This document shows, in pieces, positions 43,191 to 51,821 of a stretch of DNA of 64,000 nt (position 1 is the stretch's first letter; every line of letters begins with the position of its first letter). The stretch is from VGNY01 sp964549635 (GTDB lineage: Bacteria > Chloroflexota > Dehalococcoidia > GIF9 > UBA5629), in NCBI GenBank assembly GCA_964549635.1, contig CAZJVJ010000003.1, forward strand, positions 1 through 64,000. The letters run 5' to 3'. A program made the position numbers and the translations under genes. Under the pieces are notes generated by a model. It was not told where the DNA came from, ran no database searches, and was given only the letters and a program-made list of their open reading frames with translations.

Positions 43191-43224
43191 TTGTCAATAA
43201 TCACGGGCAACGCAGGTTATAACT

Positions 43225-43253
43225 TTGACTGACTGGGGTGGTTTAAGTATACT
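43225..43253 (+). promoter_or_regulatory. Promoter of tRNA-Pro
   Basis: TTGACT, 17 nt, TATACT, with the -10 ending 9 bp before the mature tRNA 5' end. Confidence 0.65.
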
Positions 43254-43262
43254 TTCTCTTGG

Positions 43263-43335
43263 CGGGGTGTAGCGCAGTGGCTAGCGCGCATGGTTTGGGA
43301 CCATGAGGTCGGAGGTTCAAATCCTCTCACCCCGA
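43263..43335 (+). tRNA. tRNA-Pro (anticodon TGG)
   Basis: Acceptor stem CGGGGTG/CACCCCG, anticodon stem-loop CATGG-TTTGGGA-CCATG, T-arm GGAGG-TTCAAAT-CCTCT. Discriminator A, no encoded CCA. The C1:G72 pair is typical of bacterial tRNA-Pro. Confidence 0.95.
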
Positions 43336-43438
43336 TTGTTTTTCACCTGACCTGTTTATCGTTAAGTAGCTAGACACGATCACAACCAGACGGAATCCAC
43401 TTACACGCATGCTCATATTATTGGCTCTTAATTTTCGA

Positions 43439-43714
43439 CTATAGGCAGAAAGGACATTTGATAGGAGAACTGATTACGGTAGCCCTAACGTGTATTTTGC
43501 CATGGCGTCCACAGGTGAGTTGATAATGGGCTCGCACCACCTTTGTGTTGGCATCTTCTACAATCGACTCAGTGAGATAGGTGATAGGTTCAAGCGCGTC
43601 TTTGGCACCATTGCCGTTGTAGGCTGAGCCGCATTTAGGGCACTTTGTGGCATCGGGTAATGCAATACAACCGCATCTGGAACATTGCCTTGTGTCTTTT
43701 GTTATCTGCATCAT
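43439..43714 (-). CDS. Small zinc-ribbon protein of unknown function
   Basis: A 91-residue protein with an N-terminal zinc ribbon (CSRCG near residues 11-15 and CPKCGSAY near 25-32) and further Cys residues at the C-terminus (CGRHG, CPFCL) that could form a second zinc site. The middle is beta-rich. I do not recognise a named family. A strong AGGAGG ribosome site precedes the ATG. It is the last of three minus-strand genes downstream of lexA and could be part of that transcript (84-bp gap), which would make it DNA-damage-inducible; that link is inference only. Confidence 0.6.
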   Translation of the reverse strand: MMQITKDTRQCSRCGCIALPDATKCPKCGSAYNGNGAKDALEPITYLTESIVEDANTKVVRAHYQLTCGRHGKIHVRATVISSPIKCPFCL

Positions 43715-43798
43715 TGGATAGTCCTCCTCCTTTTAATTAGACGACATCTGATTGTGGTTCGCTCATTATGTGTTCCATGGGTTCTTACGAATGAGCTC

Positions 43799-44053
43799 CT
43801 AATCAAAAATCCGTCCCAGATACCAAGAATTGGAGGCAGTGTCCCGGTAAATGTCGTAAATAAGGCCTTTGTTTGTTCTGACTCTAAAGTAGTTTTTTAG
43901 AATCGCTTGGTCACAGAACTGCTCAGACTCATGCCATTGATGGTAGATCCGGGTCACACGCTCTGCCTTTCCATCTCTAGTGATAGTTAAAGGCGTGCCT
44001 TCGATATTGGCAGTTACCTTTAACCTTTCTGGTTTTTTAACTAGTCGAGCCAT
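43799..44053 (-). CDS. DUF6504-like small protein
   Basis: An 84-residue beta-rich protein. The pattern RVTRIYHQWHESEQFCD followed by YFRVRTNKGLIYDIYRD and a terminal WYLGRIFD resembles DUF6504, a family often found beside SOS-type polymerase genes; this rests on recalled resemblance. Here it is 54 bp downstream of lexA on the same strand, behind a GGAGGTT ribosome site, consistent with SOS control. No catalytic motif is visible. Confidence 0.6.
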   Translation of the reverse strand: MARLVKKPERLKVTANIEGTPLTITRDGKAERVTRIYHQWHESEQFCDQAILKNYFRVRTNKGLIYDIYRDTASNSWYLGRIFD

Positions 44054-44107
44054 ATCTAACCTCCGGTTATGTTGTTACTTTGAGTGAAACACATTTTAAA
44101 CTTCCTG

Positions 44108-44743
44108 TTAAAGCTTTCTGATAACCCCGATGACTTTACCTTGAATCTCTGCATCTTGAGGATTTACATATAATGGTTCCATTTGAGTATTAGCTGGTTG
44201 AAGGCGGATCCTTTGTGGCTCTCTAAAAAGTCTTTTCAGGGTCACCTCCTGCTTATCTTTTAGCCAGACGGCAACCATATCACCGTCATCGGCAGTGCTT
44301 ACGTATTCCATCAAAACGATGTCGCCATCATCAATGAGGGCGTCTGTCATCGAATACCCCTTAACTTTTAGGGCGTAAACCTCTTTTCCCTGCGTCATAT
44401 CCTCAGTTAGCTCTAGCATTTCCACAGCTTCATTTTCCCATGTATCCGAATTGGGCACGGGAATTGGTGAACCTGCAGCAATGTTGCCTAATAGCGGTAC
44501 CCTGACAATATTTTTTCGACCGAGGAGCTGTATACTTCTAAAAACCTCCGGGTCTCGGTGAATATGCCCTTCTCTCTCAAGGATATTCAGGTGGTGCTGA
44601 ACAACCGCCGTGGAGCTTATATTACACCCCTTTAAAATATCCCTCACCGTAGGGGCATAACCCTTTTCTTCAATAAAGTCCCGGATAAACTGTAGTATGC
44701 GCTGCCTTGTTTGACTTATACCTGGCTTTCTCATTTGATACAC
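44108..44743 (-). CDS. lexA: LexA repressor
   Basis: SOS-response repressor that cleaves itself when RecA filaments form. The 211 residues have the N-terminal winged HTH (TRQRILQFIRDFIEEKGYAPTVRDI), the Ala-Gly cleavage site in LLGNIAAGSPI (about residue 90), the catalytic Ser in GYSMTDALIDDGD (about 132) and Lys in VTLKRLF (about 170). All cleavage residues are present. It should repress its own gene: an array of operator-like repeats begins 9 bp upstream of the ATG. The DUF6504-like and zinc-ribbon genes follow on the same strand. Confidence 0.95.
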   Translation of the reverse strand: MYQMRKPGISQTRQRILQFIRDFIEEKGYAPTVRDILKGCNISSTAVVQHHLNILEREGHIHRDPEVFRSIQLLGRKNIVRVPLLGNIAAGSPIPVPNSDTWENEAVEMLELTEDMTQGKEVYALKVKGYSMTDALIDDGDIVLMEYVSTADDGDMVAVWLKDKQEVTLKRLFREPQRIRLQPANTQMEPLYVNPQDAEIQGKVIGVIRKL

Positions 44744-44751
44744 CTTTGGTT

Positions 44752-44808
44752 AAACATATGTTTTTAAAACTAAAGTTCTACAAACTAACGTTCTACAAAC
44801 AAGTGTAC
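44752..44808 (-). promoter_or_regulatory. Candidate LexA operator array (four 12-bp boxes, 15-bp period)
   Basis: Three boxes of form AAAC-N4-GTTY start at 44752 (ATAT, GTTT), 44767 (TAAA, GTTC) and 44782 (TAAC, GTTC). A weaker fourth (AAAC-AAGT-GTAC) starts at 44797. The spacing is exactly 15 bp throughout. On the other strand the form is RAAC-N4-GTTT, close to the Gram-positive LexA box GAAC-N4-GTTC. The array covers the -35/-10 zone expected for lexA transcription (for example TTGTAG on the minus strand). Confidence 0.7.
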
Positions 44809-45006
44809 GCCAACTCTAAGCATTTGTCAAGTCCTTGAGGGGTAATTTTGGAAGGTTTTTACAAGATTTTTGGCTAAGGAATGTGGTCTTTTAACTTCGA
44901 ATGGGGTGGAGGATGTAGTTGTCTTTTAACTTAAAAGGCTTTGAGAAAAAGACAATACCGCCATATATTATATTCGGCAGATGGTAGAAGGAGATTATAA
45001 TTTAGG

Positions 45007-46182
45007 CTATATTTTGAGCCGTTGTCTGGCAATCTTAAGCAATTCCTCAAAAGGCGGTATTTCTTCTTTTCCGGATCTAGCCTTCAGTACTTTCTCCGTC
45101 GTTCTCATTACTGCTAGGCTACGAGGGTTTATTCCCATCTTTCGTGACTCGCTCAGTATTTCTTTAGTCAGTGGCCCCAAGAGCTCTTTCAATGCCTTAA
45201 ATACGTCCTCAGCTGTGCCTCCAAGGACATCGACTACACCAAGTACAACTCCTCCAGCATTTGAAATAAAGTCAGGCACCGAATATACCCCTCGCTCAAA
45301 TAGTAGCTGTTCTGCTTCATCAGTAATAGGTATGTTAGCTATGCTGGAAATAATTTTAGCTTTAACCTCGCTCACGTTTCCTTTATTTATAACATAAGGG
45401 CGTGCCCCGGGTACAAGAATATCAACCGGCAAGAAGTAAATATCTCCCTTATCAATGTGTTGGGCATCCCTATATTTTTGCACAGCCTTATCTCCAGTTT
45501 TTTTTCGTGCTATCAGCAGTTTCTTGACATCGAGCCCCTCTTTGTTATATGCCGTGCCGTATATATTTGATATTGCTACCACCTTGGCCCCCTCTTCGTC
45601 CATGTATCGTGCCACACCACCTCCAACCTTACCAAAGCCTTCAATAGCTACCGTAGCTCCTTTAATGTCCATTCCAGCAAATTCGCACGCTGCTTTGGCT
45701 GCTACTACCACCCCATAACCGGTTGCATGGTCCTCGAGTGGTTCTCCGTCTTTTTCTTTCAATGCCAGGCCGCTGTACCTGGAGGGGATGCCGGCACCTT
45801 CATATATAGTGGCTACATCCTTGGCATTAGTGCCCATGTCGGGCCCCAGGGTTACTCCCTCTGTGATTAGTCCTTTGATTGCCTTTCCGAAAGCCTTCAT
45901 AATTGCCTCTCGTTGTGCACCGTGTATGCCTGGGTTTGCCCATAAACCCGCTTTGGCGCCGCCTATCGGCATATCGAGAATAGCGAACTTATGTGTCATT
46001 GCCCTAGCAAGCCAAAATATCTCCTCTGAAGTTATATCTGGTAGCATCCGGATGCCACCAGCTGCTCCGCCGAGGGATGTAGTGTCAACAACAACCACGC
46101 CTTTCATACCAGTAGTAGGGTCATAAACGTGTACTATTCTTTCAGGTCCCAGGTCATCGGTAATGCCTTTCCATTCAAACAT
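45007..46182 (-). CDS. Glu/Leu/Phe/Val dehydrogenase family enzyme
   Basis: A 391-residue NAD(P)-dependent amino-acid dehydrogenase that would deaminate an amino acid to its 2-oxoacid. The N-terminal catalytic domain has the Lys-containing LDMPIGGAKAGL and GPDMGTN. The Rossmann domain has VAIEGFGKVGGGVARY. SNAGGVV near residue 305 binds substrate. It is shorter than typical glutamate dehydrogenases (about 415-450), and the opening (RIVHVYDPTTGMKGVV) recalls leucine/valine dehydrogenases, so substrate choice is open. It lies 61 bp downstream of iorB; together they would funnel amino acids to ferredoxin reduction. Confidence 0.88.
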   Translation of the reverse strand: MFEWKGITDDLGPERIVHVYDPTTGMKGVVVVDTTSLGGAAGGIRMLPDITSEEIFWLARAMTHKFAILDMPIGGAKAGLWANPGIHGAQREAIMKAFGKAIKGLITEGVTLGPDMGTNAKDVATIYEGAGIPSRYSGLALKEKDGEPLEDHATGYGVVVAAKAACEFAGMDIKGATVAIEGFGKVGGGVARYMDEEGAKVVAISNIYGTAYNKEGLDVKKLLIARKKTGDKAVQKYRDAQHIDKGDIYFLPVDILVPGARPYVINKGNVSEVKAKIISSIANIPITDEAEQLLFERGVYSVPDFISNAGGVVLGVVDVLGGTAEDVFKALKELLGPLTKEILSESRKMGINPRSLAVMRTTEKVLKARSGKEEIPPFEELLKIARQRLKI

Positions 46183-46243
46183 GTTAAGTCATCTCCTACT
46201 TTCGAAATTCATCCGGCTTAGTTTATGGAATTATAGTTGGGAT

Positions 46244-46867
46244 TTATTTTAGTGCTTTGGCCAGTTTGATGCCCTTGTTGAAAGCTGCTAAATTGGCCTC
46301 GATTTCCTTTGGGAAAATCTCCTGTAATACAGGTTCCACTGACTTCTTGTCGAGCGGTAGAACGGCGGAGCCGACAACAGCGCCGACGAGGATTGCATTA
46401 GCGAAAATGGGGCTGCCCATTCTTTGTGCTTCTTCGGTAGCTTTGATTATCCAAGTTCTAGCCGATAGCTTTTTCACAGTTTCAATCAGGCTGCCTAGGT
46501 CTGGATATTCAGCCTGTCCTCCAGTGACATCTATTGAGTATATTGGCCTGGGGTTGATTATGGTTATGACGTTTGGGTTGCCGTATCTGCCTAACATACG
46601 TAATGTTTCCACTGGTTCCATCCCAAGTATAATGTCGGCACAGCCATCGGGAATGAACGGGCTATATTGAGTCTGTTTTGAGATTCTTAGATGGCTCATT
46701 ACAGGACCGCCACGCTGGGATGCCCCGTAAGTCTCCCCGACGGTTACAAAGTAGCCTTCTCTTACCAATGCGTTGCCTATTATCAGCGATATCATTACAT
46801 TTCCTTGTCCACCAACGCCGGTGATAATCAAGTTCATAGGGTCCTTGGTTAATTGTTTTACAGTCAT
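46244..46867 (-). CDS. iorB: Indolepyruvate:ferredoxin oxidoreductase beta subunit
   Basis: A 207-residue gamma-type (Por-gamma fold) subunit: NLIITGVGGQGNVMISLIIGNALV at the start, GASQRGGPVMSHLRIS near residue 50. With IorA it oxidises aryl- or acyl-pyruvates from amino acids to acyl-CoA. It overlaps iorA by 4 bp, with a strong AAGGAGGC ribosome site inside the end of iorA. Confidence 0.93.
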   Translation of the reverse strand: MTVKQLTKDPMNLIITGVGGQGNVMISLIIGNALVREGYFVTVGETYGASQRGGPVMSHLRISKQTQYSPFIPDGCADIILGMEPVETLRMLGRYGNPNVITIINPRPIYSIDVTGGQAEYPDLGSLIETVKKLSARTWIIKATEEAQRMGSPIFANAILVGAVVGSAVLPLDKKSVEPVLQEIFPKEIEANLAAFNKGIKLAKALK

Positions 46868-48801
46868 ACTGCCTCCTTAATAATAGCCCCTTGGGGACAT
46901 ATATCGGCACAGACACCACATCCGGTGCAAATAACCTCGTCCACTTTTGATTTGCCGGCTTTTCTGTCCCAAATCAGCCCCGGGCAAAGAAACACTCTAG
47001 TGCACAATCTGTCGCAGCCACAGGCCTCGCCTATGCATTTTTCAGTATCAACCTGCACCTTATAGGGGGGCTTTTCCCGTTTGCTTCTAACCAGTTCACA
47101 TTGGCGTCGCATTATAGCTACCTTGGTACCACCACCCTCGGCTATCATATCTAATAGTGTAGCTGTGGTATTCTTTAAATCGAACGGGTCACATACCTCG
47201 ACACGTGCGCCCAGGGAACGACATAGGGCTTCCATACTTATCACTTTAGTTGGCTCTCCCATAGCCGTCATGCCCGTGCCGGGATGAGGCTGGAAGCCAG
47301 TCATAGCTGTTGCGCTGTTATCCAAGATGACCAGTACGAAGTCCGATTGGTTGTAAATACCGTTTATCAGTGCCGGAATAGTGGCATGATAAAAGGTGGA
47401 GTCACCGACAATGGCAAGAACCGGCTGGTTAAAGCCAAACTGCCCCAGTTTGCCTAGGCCATTAGCCACGCCAGCACCAGCTCCCATGCAGTGCATCGTC
47501 CTGAGCTGAAAAAAGCCGGCAGGCCCTAATGCCAATGAATAGCAGCCAATGTCGCCTGTAACGACACCGCACCGTCCATCCAGCTTAAGTGCATTCTTAA
47601 TCGCCCAAAATGTAGCTCGATGTGGACAGCCGGCACAAAAAGTCATACTTCTTTCAGGCACAGAGCTTTTAGCTACAGCTTCTGCTTTACGTGTATATTC
47701 TGCATCACGGGCCTCGTAGGCTATGCCTAATATGCTTGATATGGCTTTAATCACTAAATCTGGGTTTAGCTCGCCGTAGGAATTTATATGGCCTGAACGC
47801 TTGCCATAAAAGGTAGGCCGTGGGCTGTCAGATGGTAGGCTAGCCACAAATTCCATAACGCTTCGCTCTAGGAATGGGTCTATCTCTTCCACAAAAAGGA
47901 TTTTTTGTGATTTACCCAAGTGACTAGCCACAAATTTTTCTGGCAGAGGCCATAGAGTACCAAGTTTTAGAATGCCTACGCTGTTTTCCAGCTTTAGCGC
48001 TTTCACTGCATCTTGAGAATAAAGCCAGCAACTCCCACAAGTCACAATCAATAAATCTGCCTTATCTGGCCCTAAGTACCAGTTGAACTGCGATGTTTCA
48101 AATTTTTCGCGTGCCTTGTCCATCTTCATATGTAAGAAGAAATGTCGGAGCGGGCTCGGGATGGGCATGAAACTGGTTGGCAGCAAATTTCTTAAGTCAT
48201 GTATTTGTTCAAAATATGCGTGCTTTTCCTTTTTGGACAGCTCACCAAGCTTCACGTTGCCTCTAGCGTGGGCAATACGGGTTACACTGCGCAACATACA
48301 TAAAGAGCCCAACTCTTCAGAAAGGTCAAAGAGCCATTTCGTCATGTCCTTAGCTTCCTGAAAATTTCCAGGCTCTACTAAAGGGATATCCAGCCATTTA
48401 GCTATCGGTCGAGTGTCTTGCTCGTTGGAGCTAGATATGGCTGATGGGTCATCACAACTTACTAAGACCAGCCCTCCTTTGCCAATACCACTCATGACTA
48501 TGTTTGCTAGGAAATCGGAAACCACATTTACCCCGTTTTGTTTCATGGCAGCTAGGGCTCGAATGCCTGCGAAAGAGGCACCGGCCGCGGCTTCCATAGC
48601 CACTTTTTCGTTTACAGACCATTCTACGTAAATGCCAACGTTTTTAGCTACTTGTGCCAGGCTACCTATAATTTCTGAGGATGGAGTTCCCGGGTAAGCA
48701 GTGGCAAATCCAATTCCTGCCTCCAGTGCCCCTCGGGCGATGGCTTCATTGCCGATAAGGAGCTGGGTGGTGCCTGGAGCATCTATTTCAATATTCGCCA
48801 T
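46864..48801 (-). CDS. iorA: Indolepyruvate:ferredoxin oxidoreductase alpha subunit
   Basis: A 645-residue TPP enzyme combining alpha- and beta-type domains: the alpha-like part (AYPGTPSSEIIGSL at 33-46, VEWSVNEKVAMEAAAGASFAG) and the TPP part (FCAGCPHRATFW near 385, GDIGCYSLALGP, IVGDSTFYH). The C-terminal ferredoxin domain has the IorA-specific pattern CIGEACGCDRLCTRVFLCPG and a second motif CTGCGVCADICPQG. Substrates known in the family are indole-, phenyl- and hydroxyphenyl-pyruvate. A strong AAGGAGGTG ribosome site is present, and the gene follows the FrhB-like gene by 16 bp. Confidence 0.95.
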   Translation of the reverse strand: MANIEIDAPGTTQLLIGNEAIARGALEAGIGFATAYPGTPSSEIIGSLAQVAKNVGIYVEWSVNEKVAMEAAAGASFAGIRALAAMKQNGVNVVSDFLANIVMSGIGKGGLVLVSCDDPSAISSSNEQDTRPIAKWLDIPLVEPGNFQEAKDMTKWLFDLSEELGSLCMLRSVTRIAHARGNVKLGELSKKEKHAYFEQIHDLRNLLPTSFMPIPSPLRHFFLHMKMDKAREKFETSQFNWYLGPDKADLLIVTCGSCWLYSQDAVKALKLENSVGILKLGTLWPLPEKFVASHLGKSQKILFVEEIDPFLERSVMEFVASLPSDSPRPTFYGKRSGHINSYGELNPDLVIKAISSILGIAYEARDAEYTRKAEAVAKSSVPERSMTFCAGCPHRATFWAIKNALKLDGRCGVVTGDIGCYSLALGPAGFFQLRTMHCMGAGAGVANGLGKLGQFGFNQPVLAIVGDSTFYHATIPALINGIYNQSDFVLVILDNSATAMTGFQPHPGTGMTAMGEPTKVISMEALCRSLGARVEVCDPFDLKNTTATLLDMIAEGGGTKVAIMRRQCELVRSKREKPPYKVQVDTEKCIGEACGCDRLCTRVFLCPGLIWDRKAGKSKVDEVICTGCGVCADICPQGAIIKEAV

Positions 48802-48817
48802 AAATCACCTCCTTGAC

Positions 48818-49942
48818 TTACTCTCCACTTTGCGCAAATAACCTTGTCGCTAAATCTGTTGGTAAACCGACATACAGAAGATTCCTGTCGTCACCGCTCC
48901 TTTTAGCTAGCTCTGTCAATGCGCGCTTTTTCTTGAGCAGGGCTGCTTCTCTTAAATGGGCCAGGTTTTCAGAAGGTAGCTTGTCAGTTTCAAGTGTTCT
49001 CTTAGCTTTGGCTATTCGCATAAGCTCAGCACCAATGTCAGTACGTATAATGACCGTATTCCACCCGTCGATTCCCTCTACCGAGCCAATTGAGATGTCA
49101 GCAAACTCCGAGGTCATGTCGAGGCAATAGGTACAGGTCGGCATAGTGAACCTTTTAATTTCATCCAATGGGAGTGAAACTCTCCCCGATGTGGTGTAGA
49201 TATCGAATCTGTTTGCTGGTGGCGGGGGGATATCAAATTTTTTCGTCTGCAGTAGGTTAAACTTTTCTTTTAAGAATCGATGGAACTTATCAGGTGATAA
49301 CGCCCAGGTACAGAAAAGTCCGATAACTAACCTAAGATTGTCAATACTGATTCTGTTAACCGGCGGGTTCTGCTTCATCTTCGCCACAGCTAGCACTTGG
49401 CACGGTAAGCCAACTATCCCTATGGTGTTGCTGCTGTCCATTGGCGTCTGATTGTATTTCATCAACACGGGGCACATCATATAATTAGAGCCTGCACATT
49501 GTAGTATCTCATTCTCAGTCTGGACTAAAACCGGATTAGCAGTCTTATCCTCAGAAGTCTTAGTCAAAATAGCACTGTCTATCAGCCCTTCCTTTAACGC
49601 CAATGCCAATAGTGCGGTTACCGCTCCACCGTATTGGGCTATTTTCCTGACGTGTTTATCTGTTGACCTTGCCATAAGTATTTCTTTAACAGTACCTATC
49701 TCATCATAATTATAGGGCGTTCCAAAGATTCGCCGGCTAATCTTGTCCATATCCACATATGTCCGCGGGCAATACTTATAGCATTGACCGTCGGAAATGG
49801 TGCAGTTGTCTAGCAATACAATCCTGCCTTTGTAATAAAGGAGATAAGGACAACCGCCAGCACAGGCACCACACAAAGTACACAGTCCAGTCTCTATAAC
49901 CTCCTTGATTAGGTCTTTACAGCCCTTAGCTTCTGTAGCCAT
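48818..49942 (-). CDS. FrhB-family Fe-S flavoprotein (coenzyme F420 hydrogenase/dehydrogenase beta subunit family)
   Basis: A 374-residue protein of the FrhB/FdhB family, whose members couple ferredoxin-type clusters and FAD to F420, NAD(P) or other acceptors. Motifs: CTLCGACAGGCP near residues 21-32 and a second, shorter set NCTISDGQCYKYCP at about 46-59; later QYGGAVTALLALALKEG, VGLPCQVLAVAKMK and TCTYCLDMTSEFADISIGSV. It sits directly upstream of iorA (16 bp), so it is likely to accept electrons from IorAB-reduced ferredoxin; the acceptor is unknown and F420 use is not implied. AAAGGAGGAA precedes the ATG. Confidence 0.85.
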   Translation of the reverse strand: MATEAKGCKDLIKEVIETGLCTLCGACAGGCPYLLYYKGRIVLLDNCTISDGQCYKYCPRTYVDMDKISRRIFGTPYNYDEIGTVKEILMARSTDKHVRKIAQYGGAVTALLALALKEGLIDSAILTKTSEDKTANPVLVQTENEILQCAGSNYMMCPVLMKYNQTPMDSSNTIGIVGLPCQVLAVAKMKQNPPVNRISIDNLRLVIGLFCTWALSPDKFHRFLKEKFNLLQTKKFDIPPPPANRFDIYTTSGRVSLPLDEIKRFTMPTCTYCLDMTSEFADISIGSVEGIDGWNTVIIRTDIGAELMRIAKAKRTLETDKLPSENLAHLREAALLKKKRALTELAKRSGDDRNLLYVGLPTDLATRLFAQSGE

Positions 49943-50012
49943 ACATTCCTCCTTTTTGACTGTTGCTTGACCAGCGTGTTAACTATGTTACAAATCGTCT
50001 GCAAACACCGCT

Positions 50013-51266
50013 CTAACTGGAAAGCACCTTTTCCAGCGCGCTAATGTTTGGTTCAATCTGGACTGGTCTTGGATATACCTGTGCAGCTACCTCTAAAACT
50101 TTAAGGCCTGATCCTGTAGCCACGCAAGCGACAGACTCGTTTCCGTTTATCACGTTTCTATTGAGGAGCTTTTTAAGTGCAGCGATAGTTGTAGCTGAAG
50201 ATGGCTCAACGAAAATTCCTTCTGTAGTCGCCAATGATTTTTGTGCCTCTAGGATTTCCTGATCTGAGACTGCTACTGCATGTCCATTCGATTCTTTAAG
50301 CGTGTTTAGTGGCCATGGGCCAACAACGCGGCCAATACACAGGGCATCGGCAACTGTTGTCGGCTCAAACTCTTCTATTTCGTAAAATTGTTTCTTTTCT
50401 TCAAATGCCTTCACCAACGGTTCGGCGCCTTCTCCTTGCACTCCAACCATTCTAGGTAGGTTATTAATAAACCGTAGGGTATAAAATTCCTTGAACCCCT
50501 TCCATATTGCTCCCAGACTATCACCGCTGGAAACTGGAGTGATTATCCAGTCCGGAACCTGCCAGTCCAGTTGTTCGCAGATTTCGTACGCTAGCGTCTT
50601 ATGACCCTCGGTTTGGTATGGATTGAGAACCTTAGCCGTAGTTATATTAAACCAACCGTATTTGATACACGCCTCTAAAACAAGTAACCCGGCAGCGATG
50701 AGTGAGCCTTTTACTGAAAAGACCCGTGCCCCATACATGCTCATCTGAACTATTTTGGACTGGACGGCAAATGCTGGGGTAAAGATATAGCAGACGATCC
50801 CAGCTCTAGCACTGTACGCCGCTGCTGAAGCCCCTGCATTACCGTCCGAAACCGCTGCCACAGTCTTTGCCCCTCTTTCGAGAGCCCTGGAAATAATGAC
50901 TGAGAAGGCACGATCTTTGAAGCTAAATGTCGGGTTTACGGTCTCGTTTTTCAAATATAAATTCTTAACCCCGATTTCACGTGCCAGAGTCGCACATCTA
51001 ATAAGAGGCGTTCCACCTTCATCTAACGAAACTATCTTTGACTCGTCTGATAAGGGTAAAAGCTCCTTGTATTTCCAAATGGATGGCCTTCTACTTTCGA
51101 GGACATTTTTGTTTAACTGTCTGCCGATTATGTCGTAATTGTAAACTGGATCCAGAAGACCAAAACCTAATCCCTTCTGGCCACATTCCGTACAAGCAGC
51201 AATTAGGTCCTCGGGTGAATGTTCTTTGCCACAATCTATACATTTTAGACCTCTGACGAAACTCAT
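50013..51266 (-). CDS. thrC: Threonine synthase
   Basis: A 417-residue PLP enzyme converting phosphohomoserine to threonine. The N-terminus has a CIDCGKE...CTECGQ pair seen in one thrC clade. The PLP-Lys motif is NPTFSFKDRAFSVI (about residue 118), and the phosphate/PLP glycine loops are SDGNAGASAAAYSARAG and VATGSGLKVLEVA. A close paralogue such as cysteate synthase cannot be fully excluded. It lies 70 bp ahead of the FrhB-like gene, and a GGAGGTAT ribosome site precedes the ATG. Confidence 0.9.
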   Translation of the reverse strand: MSFVRGLKCIDCGKEHSPEDLIAACTECGQKGLGFGLLDPVYNYDIIGRQLNKNVLESRRPSIWKYKELLPLSDESKIVSLDEGGTPLIRCATLAREIGVKNLYLKNETVNPTFSFKDRAFSVIISRALERGAKTVAAVSDGNAGASAAAYSARAGIVCYIFTPAFAVQSKIVQMSMYGARVFSVKGSLIAAGLLVLEACIKYGWFNITTAKVLNPYQTEGHKTLAYEICEQLDWQVPDWIITPVSSGDSLGAIWKGFKEFYTLRFINNLPRMVGVQGEGAEPLVKAFEEKKQFYEIEEFEPTTVADALCIGRVVGPWPLNTLKESNGHAVAVSDQEILEAQKSLATTEGIFVEPSSATTIAALKKLLNRNVINGNESVACVATGSGLKVLEVAAQVYPRPVQIEPNISALEKVLSS

Positions 51267-51323
51267 TTTGGCAATACCTCCGAAGGCTTATTTTCGAAGC
51301 CGTGGTCTACTGTGGGTTGTTCT

Positions 51324-51701
51324 CTATTTTATTGCGATGACCTCAATCTCTAACGGGAAATTGCCGGGGACTTCTTTTACTGCCACACAAGAGCGAGCTG
51401 GAGGATTGTCGGGGAAAAAGGTTCTATAGACTTCGTTCATGCTATTAAAATCAGCCATATCCCGTAGGAAAACAGTGGCTTTAACGACTTTATCCAGACT
51501 GCTACCTACTGATTCCAACACCCTTTTAGCGTTGTTTAGAACAACCTCGGTTGCCTTTTTGATATCGTCAGTTATCATCAGTTGCTTTTCAAGGTCTATA
51601 GGAACTATTCCAGACACAAAAAGAAAGTCACCTGCTTCTACGACATGAGAATAAGGTCCACCTTTGATGAGTGTTTCAACATTATGAACTTTTTTCTTCA
51701 T
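51324..51701 (-). CDS. RidA/YjgF-family enamine/imine deaminase
   Basis: A 125-residue trimeric RidA protein that removes reactive enamines made by PLP enzymes such as threonine dehydratase. The motifs GPYSHVVEAGDFLFVSG, NAKRVLESVGSSLDKVVKATVFL and the C-terminal PARSCVAVKEVPGN..IEVIAIK are typical; the Arg that binds the substrate carboxylate is in PPARSCVAV. It lies just upstream of threonine synthase (57 bp). A GGGGG ribosome site precedes the ATG. Confidence 0.93.
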   Translation of the reverse strand: MKKKVHNVETLIKGGPYSHVVEAGDFLFVSGIVPIDLEKQLMITDDIKKATEVVLNNAKRVLESVGSSLDKVVKATVFLRDMADFNSMNEVYRTFFPDNPPARSCVAVKEVPGNFPLEIEVIAIK

Positions 51702-51721
51702 TGAGGGCCCCCTAAATTAGG

Positions 51722-51817
51722 TTAATCTCTTGGACAGATCGATGCCTTGGTGAGATCCGGTGCATAGAAAACTGACTGTTCTAGCCGGAAGCAATGCCGT
51801 TTATGCGAAATGTCCAT
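51722..51817 (-). CDS. Possible 31-residue small protein between nadB and ridA
   Basis: ATG to TAA, opening MDISHKRHCFRLEQS. The ribosome site AAAAGGAGG (inside the last codons of nadB) is at proper spacing, 9 nt before the ATG. It fills most of the 120-bp gap. No hydrophobic segment and no known family; it could be a translated leader of ridA or chance. The strong ribosome site is the main argument for it. Confidence 0.35.
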   Translation of the reverse strand: MDISHKRHCFRLEQSVFYAPDLTKASICPRD

Positions 51818-51821
51818 GACT

